A DNA stretch of 46,513 bases from Flavobacterium sp. (GCA_003497625.1 DNNO01000039.1:26561-73073), one strand, 5' to 3'; positions 1 to 9,198 are shown, counted from the stretch's first letter. Notes: generated from the sequence alone by a model not told the origin. Translations and numbers: made by a program.

Positions 1-272
1 GTTAATGCCTCATCTATTTTTTCAAGTGCAAATAAAATTCTTGATTTTGTATAAAACAAAACATCATAATCTGGATGTTGGCCAATTGCATTGTTAATAA
101 CTTCTAATGCATTTGCGTACTCATCATTTTGGATTTTAATTTCCGCAAGCATCTGCAAACAATCTAAGTTTTGAGGTTCAGTAGCTAAAACTTCTGAAAT
201 TATTTTTTCAGCATCTGAATATCTTTTTTGTTCAAATAAAATTGCAGCTCTTTCAATAAGTTGATCCACCAT
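1..272 (-). CDS. TPR-repeat protein, 3' part cut by the window edge
   Basis: An open frame starts at ATG (272 reading leftwards) and runs out of the window. Its roughly 90 visible residues begin MVDQLIERAAILFEQKRY and follow a helix-turn-helix pattern with small and aromatic residues at TPR positions (about two and a half repeats of 34). The start lies 4 bp after the stop of the TPR/AAA ATPase gene, so the two are almost certainly co-transcribed and may be translationally coupled. The likely role is a protein-interaction scaffold working with the upstream ATPase. No enzymatic motif is visible. The C-terminus is outside the window, so full length and further domains are unknown. Confidence 0.75.
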   Translation of the reverse strand, partial: MVDQLIERAAILFEQKRYSDAEKIISEVLATEPQNLDCLQMLAEIKIQNDEYANALEVINNAIGQHPDYDVLFYTKSRILFALEKIDEAL

Positions 273-276
273 TGTG

Positions 277-1593
277 TTATTTTTTGATTTTTAAAAAATT
301 TAAAATTGGATCATACAAACCTGATTCATTTGCAAACAATGCAAAATTCTTAGCTATTTGAAACCATTCTTTTGTACTTGCTTTGTGTTTTTTAGAAGCC
401 TCTACTAAATCTTTATTTGAAATAGGTTCTGGGATTCCAGTTTTAAAAGCACTTTGTAATTTTATTTCTATTGTAATATCAATTAATGCTTCAATATCCG
501 CGCCTGAATAATCGGGTAAGGCTTTTGCTAATTTTTTGTAATCGATATCTTTTACAGGTTTTTCTTTTAGTTTTATTTCTAAAATTGATTCTTTAGCTGC
601 TTCATCTGGAGGCGGAACAAAGATGATACGATCAAAACGTCCAGGTCTTCTAAATGCAGTATCTAAATGCCAAGGCGCATTCGTAGCACCTAGAATTAAA
701 ATTCCTTCATTATTGGTATCAACTCCATCTAACTCTTGCAAAAATTGATTGATTAATACTTTACTACTTGAATGTTTCAAGTCATTTCTACTTGCTCCTA
801 ACGCGTCAATTTCATCAAAGAATAAAACACAAGGTTTGTTTTGTCTGGCAAATTCAAATACTTCATGTAGATTTTTTTCACTATTTCCAACCCACATGTC
901 TAAAATCTCATTAAGTCCAACCGAAATAAAATTTGCTTTAATTTCACCTGCTGTTGCTTTTGCCATAAAGGTTTTTCCACATCCAGGAGGTCCATATAAT
1001 AAAATTCCTCCACCCGCTTTTTTGCCATAGGCTTTATATAAATCTGGGAAATTTATGGGATGAATAATTTTAAGTTCAATTTCGTTTTTGACTTCAGACA
1101 TTCCGCCAACATGCTCAAAATTGATATCGGGTTTGGTCATAAAACCTTTATTTTTAAAACTATTTTCCTCTTCAAACTCATCTTCAAAATAGACTTGATT
1201 TGAAATTCTTAAGATACCATCTAATTCCTCATCTTGGAATTTTGGATTGATTGCAATAACTTTTTGATAATTTTCCTTAGCCTCAGAAAGAGAATTTTCC
1301 TTGACTAATACTCTAGTAAGTAGCAGTAAAGCTTCAAAATTAGAAGGTTGCGATTTTAAAATGTCTTCCAAAATCACAATACTTTTAGAATAAGCTGTAT
1401 TCTGAAAGTATAATTTAGATAGAGCCAATTTGGCATCTGTGTGATGTTTATCAGCATTAATTATTTCAAGAAAAAGCTCTTCTGCTTCGTTGTATCGATA
1501 ATGTTTTGCTAAAGTGTTGGCTAATATTAATTTAAGTGGAATATTATTTGGTGAAAATTGTAAGGCTTCTTTTAAACTTTCTATCGAATCCAT
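277..1593 (-). CDS. TPR repeats fused to a Cdc48/FtsH-type AAA ATPase
   Basis: The protein has 438 residues from the chosen ATG. Residues about 5-140 are tetratricopeptide-like repeats. An AAA module follows with Walker A GPPGCGKT, Walker B CVLFFDEIDA and an arginine-finger region RRPGRFDR, then a small helical lid. This resembles the AAA modules of Cdc48/VCP, FtsH and proteasomal ATPases, but no protease domain or membrane segment is present. The frame is open 51 bp further upstream to 1644, but that would add a low-complexity IYFYFFLYISKK stretch, so the ATG before DSIESLKEAL is preferred. The likely role is a soluble unfoldase or remodelling ATPase that recruits partners through its TPRs. 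A second TPR gene follows after 4 bp. The substrate is unknown. Confidence 0.85.
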   Translation of the reverse strand: MDSIESLKEALQFSPNNIPLKLILANTLAKHYRYNEAEELFLEIINADKHHTDAKLALSKLYFQNTAYSKSIVILEDILKSQPSNFEALLLLTRVLVKENSLSEAKENYQKVIAINPKFQDEELDGILRISNQVYFEDEFEEENSFKNKGFMTKPDINFEHVGGMSEVKNEIELKIIHPINFPDLYKAYGKKAGGGILLYGPPGCGKTFMAKATAGEIKANFISVGLNEILDMWVGNSEKNLHEVFEFARQNKPCVLFFDEIDALGASRNDLKHSSSKVLINQFLQELDGVDTNNEGILILGATNAPWHLDTAFRRPGRFDRIIFVPPPDEAAKESILEIKLKEKPVKDIDYKKLAKALPDYSGADIEALIDITIEIKLQSAFKTGIPEPISNKDLVEASKKHKASTKEWFQIAKNFALFANESGLYDPILNFLKIKK

Positions 1594-1687
1594 GAGTTTA
1601 ATTTTTTTGCTAATATAAAGAAAGAAATAAAAATAAATGGTCATTAATTTACCATTTTAATTGATTTTTTTAAATGGTTATAAACAA

Positions 1688-1715
1688 AAAACTGCTCCAT
1701 TACTGAAGCAGTTTT
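1688..1715 (-). terminator. Intrinsic terminator of acs
   Basis: A perfect 9-bp inverted repeat (AAAACTGCT / AGCAGTTTT) with a 10-nt loop lies 20 bp after the acs stop codon. Read on the minus strand it is followed by a T-rich tract. It separates acs from the TPR/AAA ATPase gene. Confidence 0.8.
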
Positions 1716-1734
1716 AACCAATAAAACTAAAAAA

Positions 1735-3642
1735 CTAGAGCTTGCCGTTTTTAATTTCTTCCACTATTTCAGGATTCAATAAAGTGGAAATATCTCCAAA
1801 ATTAGAGAAATCTCCTTCAGCAATCTTTCTTAATATTCTACGCATGATTTTACCCGAACGTGTTTTTGGTAAACCACTTACAAATTGTATCTTGTCTAAC
1901 TTCGCAATCGGACCAATTTGATCAGAAATCAATTGATTAATCTCTTTTGCTAAGTTAGTTCTATCACGACCTTCACCTGTTTCTTTCAAAATAATGAATC
2001 CGTACAATGCATTTCCTTTGATATCATGAGGGAAACCTACAATTGCACTTTCTGCAACTGCTGGGTGTTCATTAATAGCATCTTCGATTGGAGCAGTTCC
2101 TAAATTATGTCCAGAAACAATAATAACATCATCCACTCTACCGGTAATTCTGTAATAGCCAACTTCATCGCGTAAAGCACCGTCTCCTGTAAAATATTTT
2201 CCAGGAAATGCCGTGAAATACGTTTCTTTATAACGTTGGTGATCACCCCAAATGGTTCTTGCCATCGAAGGCCATGGGAATTTAATACACAAAGCTCCTG
2301 TAACTTGATTGCCTTCAATTTCATTACGCAATTCATCCATTAAAACAGGTTGAATTCCTGGTAATGGTAACGAAGCATACGTTGGTTTTGTTGGTGTTAC
2401 AAACGGAATTGGTGAAATCATAATTCCTCCAGTTTCGGTTTGCCACCAAGTGTCTACTAATGGGCAGCGCTTTCCTCCTACATGGTCGTTGTACCAGTGC
2501 CAAGCTTCTTCGTTAATAGGTTCACCTACTGAACCAATTACTTTTAATGAACTTAATGGAAATCTTTGCACATAATCTAAACTTTCTTTTGCTAAAGCAC
2601 GAATAGCTGTTGGTGCGGTATAAAATTGTGTAACTTTATGTTTTTCAATTACTTCCCAAAAACGACTAAAATCTGGATATGAAGGCACTCCTTCAAAAAT
2701 TATGGTTGTAGCACCATTTAAAAGTGGTCCGTATAAAATATAAGAATGACCTGTAATCCAACCGATATCAGCAGTGCACCAATACACATCGTTTTCTTCA
2801 TAATTGAATACGTTTTTGAAGGTATAAGCGGTGTAAACCATATAACCTGCAGTAGAATGCACCATTCCTTTAGGTTTTCCAGTAGAACCTGAAGTGTATA
2901 AAATAAATAAAGGATCTTCTGCATCCATAATTTCAGCTACGTTGTTACCAATAGCAGCATCTATTAATGGTTGTAGCCATAAATCTCTACCTTCTTTCAT
3001 GGTAACTTCTGTATTGGTTCTATTCACCACCAAAACAGTTTCTACACATGGACATTTCTCTAATGCTTCGTCAACAATTTCTTTTAAATCGATTGATTTA
3101 TTACCTCTATAACTTCCGTCAGAAGTAATTACCATTTTACATTCACTATCATTAATACGACTAGCAACAGCAGAAGATGAAAATCCAGCAAAAACAACCG
3201 AATGTATCGCTCCAATTCTAGCACAAGCTAATACAGCAACGGCTAATTCTGGAATCATTGGTAAATAAATACAAACTCTATCTCCTTTTTTAATGCCCTG
3301 CTCGCGTAAAACGTTTGCTAGTTTTGATACTCTTATGTATAATTCATTATAAGTAATGTGTTGTGCTGCTTCGCTTGGGTCGTTTGGTTCAAAAATGATG
3401 GCAGTTTTGTCGCCACGTTTTGCCAAATGTCTGTCGATACAGTTTTTAGTGATGTTTACTTTTGCATTTAAGAACCATTTAAAGTTGGCTTCTTGCATAT
3501 CTACTTCAAAAACTTTGTCCCATTTTTGATACCAAGTAAAGTTCTCATCAGCAATACGATCCCAAAATTTTCTTGGTTCGCGTACCGATTTCTTATACAT
3601 TTTAAAGTAGTTTTCTAAATCGTGTATTTTATAATAACTCAT
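1735..3642 (-). CDS. acs: Acetyl-CoA synthetase (AMP-forming)
   Basis: The product activates acetate with ATP and CoA to acetyl-CoA through acetyl-AMP. It has 635 residues, close to the usual 630-650. The ACS N-terminal cap includes REPRKFWDRIA, the P-loop-like motif is LYTSGSTGKPKGM, the A-domain core includes TWWQTETGG, and the A8/A10 regions read GRVDDVI and PKTRSGKIMRR. The last holds the lysine that is reversibly acetylated in known Acs enzymes. It follows the prpE-like paralogue after about 120 bp and has its own promoter-like region, which shares an element with prpE and the porin operon. An SSS histidine kinase and response regulator upstream recall acs control by CrbS/CrbR. Confidence 0.95.
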   Translation of the reverse strand: MSYYKIHDLENYFKMYKKSVREPRKFWDRIADENFTWYQKWDKVFEVDMQEANFKWFLNAKVNITKNCIDRHLAKRGDKTAIIFEPNDPSEAAQHITYNELYIRVSKLANVLREQGIKKGDRVCIYLPMIPELAVAVLACARIGAIHSVVFAGFSSSAVASRINDSECKMVITSDGSYRGNKSIDLKEIVDEALEKCPCVETVLVVNRTNTEVTMKEGRDLWLQPLIDAAIGNNVAEIMDAEDPLFILYTSGSTGKPKGMVHSTAGYMVYTAYTFKNVFNYEENDVYWCTADIGWITGHSYILYGPLLNGATTIIFEGVPSYPDFSRFWEVIEKHKVTQFYTAPTAIRALAKESLDYVQRFPLSSLKVIGSVGEPINEEAWHWYNDHVGGKRCPLVDTWWQTETGGIMISPIPFVTPTKPTYASLPLPGIQPVLMDELRNEIEGNQVTGALCIKFPWPSMARTIWGDHQRYKETYFTAFPGKYFTGDGALRDEVGYYRITGRVDDVIIVSGHNLGTAPIEDAINEHPAVAESAIVGFPHDIKGNALYGFIILKETGEGRDRTNLAKEINQLISDQIGPIAKLDKIQFVSGLPKTRSGKIMRRILRKIAEGDFSNFGDISTLLNPEIVEEIKNGKL

Positions 3643-3670
3643 TTTTTAGCTTTATTTTTAATTGATAATG

Positions 3671-3725
3671 TAAAGATAACCAATCTGTTTTAAGAATTTT
3701 ATATTTTCTTGCTAAATAGATATAG
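3671..3725 (-). promoter_or_regulatory. Predicted acs promoter with upstream activator-like element
   Basis: On the minus strand the order is CTATATCTATTTAGCAA (3725 to 3709), a 30-bp gap, then TATCTTTA (3678 to 3671), which ends 28 bp before the acs ATG. The last element matches the Bacteroidota -7 box TAnnTTTG except for its final base. No TTTG/TTG -33 element sits at the usual spacing, which suggests activator dependence. The upstream element differs from the prpE copy by one base, and the 30-bp gap is identical. Confidence 0.6.
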
Positions 3726-3764
3726 TTAAGTGGTTAATAAAAAGTAATTAGTGATTGATCAAAA

Positions 3765-5660
3765 TTATTTAAAACAACCAATTTTAGCATGTTTCAAAAC
3801 TTCTCTAATTTCATCGATAATTGCTTCATCGTCAATAGTTGAAGGGATTTGAAATTGTTCACCATCAGCTATGCTTCGCATCATTTTTCGAAGAATTTTT
3901 CCTGAACGTGTTTTTGGTAAACGTTGGACAATAACTACATCACGAAGTGAAGCCACTGCACCAATTTGCTCACGAACTAAATGCACTACTTTGTGTTGTA
4001 GTTGGAAATGCTCAATGTCTTCACCAGATTTTGCGACTACTAATGCTAAAGGAATTTGACCTTTCAACTCATCATTAATTCCAATAACAGCACATTCTGC
4101 TACAGAACGATGTGAAGCTACAATTTCTTCCATTTCAGCTGTCGAAAGTCGGTGACCTGCCACATTGATGACATCATCTACCCTACCTGTAATGAAAATA
4201 TAATCGTCATCATCTTTAAATCCACCATCGCCTGAGAAATAATAACCTGGAAACTTGTTTAAATATCCTGCTTTAAAACGTTCGTTATCTTTCCATAAAT
4301 CTAATAATGTTCCTGGCGGTAATGGCAATTTGATAACTACATATCCTTCTTCATTTGAACCTAATTCTTGACCGTTTTCTCCAAAAATTCTAATATCGTA
4401 ACCGGTTACTGCTTTTCCTGCTGATCCTGGTTTTATTGGTAAATACTCCACTCCCATCATGTTAGCAATCATTGGCCAACCCGATTCTGTTTGCCACCAA
4501 TGGTCGATAGCTGGAACTGGAATGTGTTCGCGATACCATTCTAAAGTCGCCACATCACAACGTTCTCCGGCTAAGAATTGAATTCTCAAACTGCTTAAAT
4601 CGTATTGTTTGATGAATTCTCCGTTTGGATCTTCTTTTTTAATAGCACGAATGGCTGTTGGAGCCGTAAACATGATATTTACTTTATGTTCAGCGATTAC
4701 ACGCCAAAATGTACTCGCATCAGGAGTTCGAATTGGTTTTCCTTCGAAAAGAACAGTTGTATTTCTATTCATTAAAGGTCCGTAAACAATATAACTATGC
4801 CCTACAACCCAACCCACATCGGAAGCAGCCCAAAAAACATCACCTTCTTTCGCATCGTAAATATGTTGCATTGAAAATTTAAGTGCGGTTGCATAACCTC
4901 CTGTATCTCTGACGATTCCTTTTGGTTTTCCAGTAGTTCCAGAAGTGTATAAAATATATAAAGGATGCGTCGAATTTACAGGAATACATGGCGTTTCTTC
5001 CGAACCATAAACCAACGCGTCGTAATCGACATCATATTTTTTAAATGGAACTCTTGCTCCTAATTTTCTATTGAAAACTACCACTTTTTCTGGTTTGTGA
5101 TTGGCTAATTCGATTGCTTCATCTACTAAAGGTTTGTAGGCAATTAATCTATCGATTTCAATTCCTGAAGAAGCGGTAATAATGGCTTTAGGTTCGCAAT
5201 CATCGATACGAATGGCTAATTCATGTGGCGCGAAACCTCCAAAAACTACCGAATGCGTTACTCCTATTCTCGCACAAGCTAACATTGCAAAAGCTGCTTG
5301 AGGAATCATTGGCATGTAAATTACAGCGGTGTCGCCTTTTTCTAATCCAAGTGATAATAAACCGCCGGCTAATTTGGCTACTTCGGTTTTAACTTCGTTA
5401 AATGTATACTTTTTAACAGTTTGTGTGACGGGTGAATCGTAGATGATAGCTACTTGTTCGCCATAGCCATCTTGAATGTGTTTATCAACCGCAAGGTAGC
5501 AAGCATTTAAATCTGCATCGGCAAACCATAATGGATAACCGTTTTTATCAGTTGATAAAATGTTGGAAGGTTGATTGTACCATTCTAATTGATTGGCTTG
5601 TTCCTTCCAGAATTCTTCAGAAGAAGTTATGCTTTTATTATAAATATCGCAATAATTCAT
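3765..5660 (-). CDS. prpE: Propionyl-CoA synthetase-like acyl-CoA synthetase (PrpE family)
   Basis: This 631-residue AMP-forming synthetase is an Acs paralogue that probably prefers propionate or another short acid. Motifs are LYTSGTTGKPKGIV (adenylate binding), DHWWQTESGWP, YFSGDGG, GRVDDVINVAGHRLST and C-terminal PKTRSGKILRKMMR with the catalytic lysine. The DHWWQTESGWP and VAGHRLST sequences are more like PrpE and related enzymes than acetate-specific Acs, which usually reads TWWQTETGG and SGHxLGTA, as in the acs next door. It lies between the response regulator gene and acs, with its own promoter region. Exact substrate preference cannot be read from the sequence. Confidence 0.85.
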   Translation of the reverse strand: MNYCDIYNKSITSSEEFWKEQANQLEWYNQPSNILSTDKNGYPLWFADADLNACYLAVDKHIQDGYGEQVAIIYDSPVTQTVKKYTFNEVKTEVAKLAGGLLSLGLEKGDTAVIYMPMIPQAAFAMLACARIGVTHSVVFGGFAPHELAIRIDDCEPKAIITASSGIEIDRLIAYKPLVDEAIELANHKPEKVVVFNRKLGARVPFKKYDVDYDALVYGSEETPCIPVNSTHPLYILYTSGTTGKPKGIVRDTGGYATALKFSMQHIYDAKEGDVFWAASDVGWVVGHSYIVYGPLMNRNTTVLFEGKPIRTPDASTFWRVIAEHKVNIMFTAPTAIRAIKKEDPNGEFIKQYDLSSLRIQFLAGERCDVATLEWYREHIPVPAIDHWWQTESGWPMIANMMGVEYLPIKPGSAGKAVTGYDIRIFGENGQELGSNEEGYVVIKLPLPPGTLLDLWKDNERFKAGYLNKFPGYYFSGDGGFKDDDDYIFITGRVDDVINVAGHRLSTAEMEEIVASHRSVAECAVIGINDELKGQIPLALVVAKSGEDIEHFQLQHKVVHLVREQIGAVASLRDVVIVQRLPKTRSGKILRKMMRSIADGEQFQIPSTIDDEAIIDEIREVLKHAKIGCFK

Positions 5661-5696
5661 TTGTATTATTCAATTTATGTAATTTATTTTCTTTAG

Positions 5697-5751
5697 TAAA
5701 TGTAGAAAATAAAATAATGCTAAATGAATTAATGTTGCTAAATAGGTATAG
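5697..5751 (-). promoter_or_regulatory. Predicted prpE promoter with shared upstream element
   Basis: On the minus strand CTATACCTATTTAGCAA (5751 to 5735) is followed by exactly 30 bp and then TACATTTA (5704 to 5697), 36 bp before the ATG. The arrangement copies the acs promoter. No -33 TTTG is present at 17-21 bp spacing. A partial second copy, TGCTAAAT on the plus strand, occurs at 5718-5725. Confidence 0.6.
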
Positions 5752-5809
5752 ATAAAAGAATTTAGAAATTAGAACATAGAAATAAGAGGAAACAGAATTT
5801 CTAATTGAA

Positions 5810-5922
5810 AAACGGATTTGCGTTAGGGATTGTAGCAATTGTTTGAGCTCTTAATTAAAATACCTAAGGATTTTAATTAAAGCGAGTGCGGAAAGCCCGA
5901 CCATTGTTGGTAACGCCCAAAT
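5810..5922. repeat. Candidate dispersed intergenic repeat with an 11-bp hairpin
   Basis: This noncoding stretch between the response regulator and prpE carries a perfect 11-bp inverted repeat (TTAATTAAAAT at 5851-5861 and ATTTTAATTAA at 5870-5880, 8-nt loop). It is flanked by relatively GC-rich blocks containing GCGTTAGGGATTGTAGC and GAAAGCCCGACC...GGTAACGCCC. I recall similar blocks as interspersed elements in Flavobacterium genomes, but no second copy is present in this window, so the assignment rests on memory of the motif. It could also act as a processing or termination structure after the response regulator gene. Confidence 0.45.
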
Positions 5923-5923
5923 T

Positions 5924-6286
5924 TTATGATAACAACTCCTCCACTTTCTCCACCACTTTCTTAATTGAAAACGGCTTCGTCATATAAGCATCAGCGCCTA
6001 AAGCTAATCCTTTTTCAATGTCACTTTCTTTATTTTTTGCCGATAAAAACATCACTTTAGTGTGTTGTAAATTAGCGTCTTTTCTGATTTGCTCTAAAGT
6101 GGCAAAACCATCAACCATGGGCATCATGATATCCAAAATAATGACATCAGGGAAATTAGTTTTTAAAATATCTAAAGCTTCTTGTCCATCGCGCGCTATG
6201 AAAACTTCGTAATTACTTTTCTTGAACGTATATTCAAGCGTCATTACGATGTTGGGTTCGTCGTCTACAATTAAAATCTTCTTCAT
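5924..6286 (-). CDS. Receiver-only response regulator
   Basis: The 120-residue protein is a single CheY-like receiver. It shows the acidic pair in LIVDDE (residues 8-9), phospho-acceptor Asp52 in VIILDIMMP, the switch residue in FLSAKN and the conserved lysine in TKPF. There is no DNA-binding or other output domain. Its start overlaps the stop of the histidine kinase gene by 4 bp, so the two are translationally coupled and probably cognate partners. Unlike Vibrio CrbR, which carries a LuxR-type output domain, this regulator must pass its signal to another protein or act on the kinase. It precedes the prpE-like and acs genes. Confidence 0.92.
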   Translation of the reverse strand: MKKILIVDDEPNIVMTLEYTFKKSNYEVFIARDGQEALDILKTNFPDVIILDIMMPMVDGFATLEQIRKDANLQHTKVMFLSAKNKESDIEKGLALGADAYMTKPFSIKKVVEKVEELLS

Positions 6287-8985
6287 AAATCTGTATTTTC
6301 AATATTTTTTATGGGCAAAGTGAATACAATGCAAGCGCCTTTTACACTTGGTTCTACCCAAATTTTACCTTTGTGATGTTCAATAATTTGTTTGCAAATG
6401 GCTAATCCTAATCCGCTACCAACGGGTTTTTTGAAATTCTGGTTGGAAGCTTGATAAAATTTGTCAAATATAACGTCAAAATCGTTAGGATTGATACCTT
6501 TTCCGTTGTCTTGAACCGAAGTTTCTATAAAATTATCTTTCTTTTTGACTTGAATGGTGATTAAACCATCCGTTTCAGGACAGAATTTAATAGCATTTGA
6601 TAGTAAATTAGTAACCACTTGTACAATTCTGTCTTCATCATAATAAGCCAAAACGGTGTCTTTACTTTCGACATAAACACTGATGTTTCGGTTTTTAATC
6701 AACTGTTTTAAAGGTTCAATTGAATGCTCAATAGTTGCAATTAAGTTGTTTTGACTTGGATGAATGGTTTGTTTTCCGGTTTCGAATTTCTCTAAATCCA
6801 AAATTTTATCAATCAAACGATTCAATCGGTCGGATTCTGAAATGATATTTTGCAAAAACTGTTTACGTAACTCTTCTGGAATTTCGTCGTCATCGTGCAA
6901 AATCTCACTTGCTGCGCGAATAGCGGTAATTGGCGTTCGAAGTTCGTGTGTAACTGTATCTAAAAATTCGTCTTTTTGAACATCTTTTCGTACCAAAGCT
7001 TCATTGGCTTTTTGCAATTCCGAAGTGATTTTTTGAAGTTGGTTTGAAGTTTCCGTCAATTTTTTATTGATGGTAATATTCTCTTTTGATTCCTCTAGAA
7101 TTTTTAAGACTTCGGGTAAAGTGACTTTTTCTTCTTTCACTACACTTGAAATCAGAATTCGTGCGGAAGCCGTTCCAATATGACCCGTTAATAAATTCTC
7201 GGCAAATTTTACTAATCGAGCATCCGCTAATTCTTGATCTTTATCTACGTTATACTTCACATTAAAGATATTCATGGCGCGTTTGGTACGCTCTTCACCT
7301 AAAAATCGGATTAAGACTTTTTCGATATCACGAGTGTAAGCGGTTCCTTTCCAAACAAAAGCGTTTTCATGATTGGTGCTATATTTATCGATATCAACGT
7401 ACATTTCGGCATAATTGCGTTCGCGATAATTTCCTTTAAAACTCACAGAAACAGCGAAATAAGTCAGCGTATTGAACAACATACTCCAAAACAAAGCATG
7501 TGGAACCGGTTGTAAATAATCCAAGCCGAAAAGTTGAAACGGTTTTAATAAATCAATTTGCATGAAACCTTCTGATATAAATGAACTTTCGTTATTAGTC
7601 AACCCAATAGCATAAGGCAATAGCAATGTATAAATACAAATTAAAAATCCGATTAAAATTCCGTAAATAGCACCTAAACGTGAACCTCTTCGCCAGAAAA
7701 TAGCTCCAAAAAAGGCTGGTGCTAATTGGGCAATAATGACAAAAGAAATCAATCCGATAGAAACCAAACTATAATCTAAAGCGAAGAATCGGTAAATGAA
7801 ATAGGCCGCAATAATTAAAGAAAAGATTCCAATTTTACGGATATTGACAATCTTTTTGTTGTTGATGATTTGTTCTTCATTCTTCAATTTTCCTAAGAAA
7901 GTATACGGAATTAATAAGTTGTTACTCAACATTGTAGATAAACTGATACTAGATACTACAATCATTGATATCGCAGCTGAAAATCCGCCAAGAAAAACCA
8001 AAACGGTTAATGTTTTGTTATTGAAATATTGCGGAATTAAAAGTGAATATGTGTCGGCATTGACATTTTGTCCATCAAACAAAACATTTCCACCCCAAGC
8101 AATTGGATATACAAAAATGTTGAACAACAATAAATATAGCGGAAACAACCAAATGGCGGTTTTTACATGACGTTCTCTGTTATTTTCCACCACCGACATT
8201 TGGAATTGTCTTGGCAATAAGAAAATAGCAAAAAGCGAAACCATGCTCAAAAAGAACCAATTGAGTCCTTGTTCTAATCCGCCGATGGTGTTTTTTTCTT
8301 TGAAGTTTTCTAAAAGTGAGGCTTTTACATAAATATCATCATATCCATCAAAAACGAAGAAAGTAACGTAAACTCCAACAATTAAAAAGAAGACTAACTT
8401 CAATATACTTTCCAAAGCTACAGCAGTTACAATTCCTTTTCTTTTTTCGGATGCATCTACATAACGCGTTCCGTAATAAGAAGCAAATAAGGCTAAAGCA
8501 ATCGCAACATAAGTTGTGGTATCATCAAAAATGTAAGAACTTGAATTGGTTTGAGTTACAATATGAAACGTTTCCGAAATTGCTTTTAATTGTAAAGCGA
8601 TGTAAGGTAAAATTCCAACCATACAAACTACAGTCACAATAGCTCCTAAAAAACGACTATTGCCGTAACGAAGCGAAATAAAATCGGCAATGCTTGAAAT
8701 TTTATTTACACGAGAAATGCGAATGATTTTCTTTAAAATGATAATCCAGGCCGGAATAATGATAATAGGGCCGATATAAATGGGTAAATACCCTAAGCCT
8801 GAATTGGCTGCTACTCCAATACTTCCATAATACGTCCAAGCCGTACAATATACTGCTAAAGATAAAGAATAGATGTACGAATTATTCGTCCATTTGATGT
8901 TTTCCTTTTTTTCTGCCCAATGTGCGATAAAAAAAAGAATACCCAAGTAGCCTAATAAAATAAGTAATAAAACAGCACTATTCAT
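6283..8985 (-). CDS. Sodium/solute symporter-type sensor histidine kinase (CbrA/CrbS class)
   Basis: The 900-residue membrane protein starts with a multi-helix SLC5/SSS transporter domain (about residues 1-530). A STAC-like segment follows around residues 580-630 (LADARLVKFAENLLTGHIG), then a coiled coil (about 625-670), a HisKA domain with phospho-accepting histidine near residue 680 (VTHELRTPIT), and a HATPase domain with N box NLLSNAIKF and G boxes DNGKG and GSGLGLAI. Family members such as CbrA and CrbS couple solute sensing or transport to phosphorelay; CrbS controls acetate use through acs. Position between an MFS transporter and prpE/acs supports a short-chain-acid signal here. A small membrane gene overlaps its start by 8 bp. 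The ligand is inferred, not shown. Confidence 0.93.
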   Translation of the reverse strand: MNSAVLLLILLGYLGILFFIAHWAEKKENIKWTNNSYIYSLSLAVYCTAWTYYGSIGVAANSGLGYLPIYIGPIIIIPAWIIILKKIIRISRVNKISSIADFISLRYGNSRFLGAIVTVVCMVGILPYIALQLKAISETFHIVTQTNSSSYIFDDTTTYVAIALALFASYYGTRYVDASEKRKGIVTAVALESILKLVFFLIVGVYVTFFVFDGYDDIYVKASLLENFKEKNTIGGLEQGLNWFFLSMVSLFAIFLLPRQFQMSVVENNRERHVKTAIWLFPLYLLLFNIFVYPIAWGGNVLFDGQNVNADTYSLLIPQYFNNKTLTVLVFLGGFSAAISMIVVSSISLSTMLSNNLLIPYTFLGKLKNEEQIINNKKIVNIRKIGIFSLIIAAYFIYRFFALDYSLVSIGLISFVIIAQLAPAFFGAIFWRRGSRLGAIYGILIGFLICIYTLLLPYAIGLTNNESSFISEGFMQIDLLKPFQLFGLDYLQPVPHALFWSMLFNTLTYFAVSVSFKGNYRERNYAEMYVDIDKYSTNHENAFVWKGTAYTRDIEKVLIRFLGEERTKRAMNIFNVKYNVDKDQELADARLVKFAENLLTGHIGTASARILISSVVKEEKVTLPEVLKILEESKENITINKKLTETSNQLQKITSELQKANEALVRKDVQKDEFLDTVTHELRTPITAIRAASEILHDDDEIPEELRKQFLQNIISESDRLNRLIDKILDLEKFETGKQTIHPSQNNLIATIEHSIEPLKQLIKNRNISVYVESKDTVLAYYDEDRIVQVVTNLLSNAIKFCPETDGLITIQVKKKDNFIETSVQDNGKGINPNDFDVIFDKFYQASNQNFKKPVGSGLGLAICKQIIEHHKGKIWVEPSVKGACIVFTLPIKNIENTDL

Positions 8986-9172
8986 AATAACGTTGTACTA
9001 CAATCCAAGACATTAAAACTGAAAATAACCAAACTGAAAAAATGTAAATGTAAATGACTGGTAACCCAAATACATTATCAGCACTATCAAATAGCAAAAC
9101 GATAGGTAAATTGAGCACCAATAGCAACAAAACGGATAATACTACTAATTTTTGTTGATGTCTTTTTTTCAT
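8978..9172 (-). CDS. Small two-helix membrane protein, possible DUF3311-like symporter partner
   Basis: The 64-residue protein has a basic start (MKKRHQQK) and two hydrophobic helices (about residues 9-27 and 39-60), with FGLPVIYIYIFSVWLFSVLM in the second half. The pattern of a short two-helix protein with a GLP-aromatic motif directly ahead of an SSS gene resembles DUF3311, DUF485 and DUF4212 small subunits of SSS transporters, with DUF3311 the closest by eye. Its end overlaps the kinase start by 8 bp, which implies coupled translation and probably a shared membrane complex. It may be a structural partner of the sensor's transporter domain. Family assignment is tentative. Confidence 0.7.
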   Translation of the reverse strand: MKKRHQQKLVVLSVLLLLVLNLPIVLLFDSADNVFGLPVIYIYIFSVWLFSVLMSWIVVQRYYE

Positions 9173-9198
9173 CTTTTATATTCATTTATAAAACCTAA

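Noticed and set aside
1594-1644. Longer start for the TPR/AAA ATPase
   Set aside because: The extra residues are low-complexity and hydrophobic and the region looks like promoter DNA.
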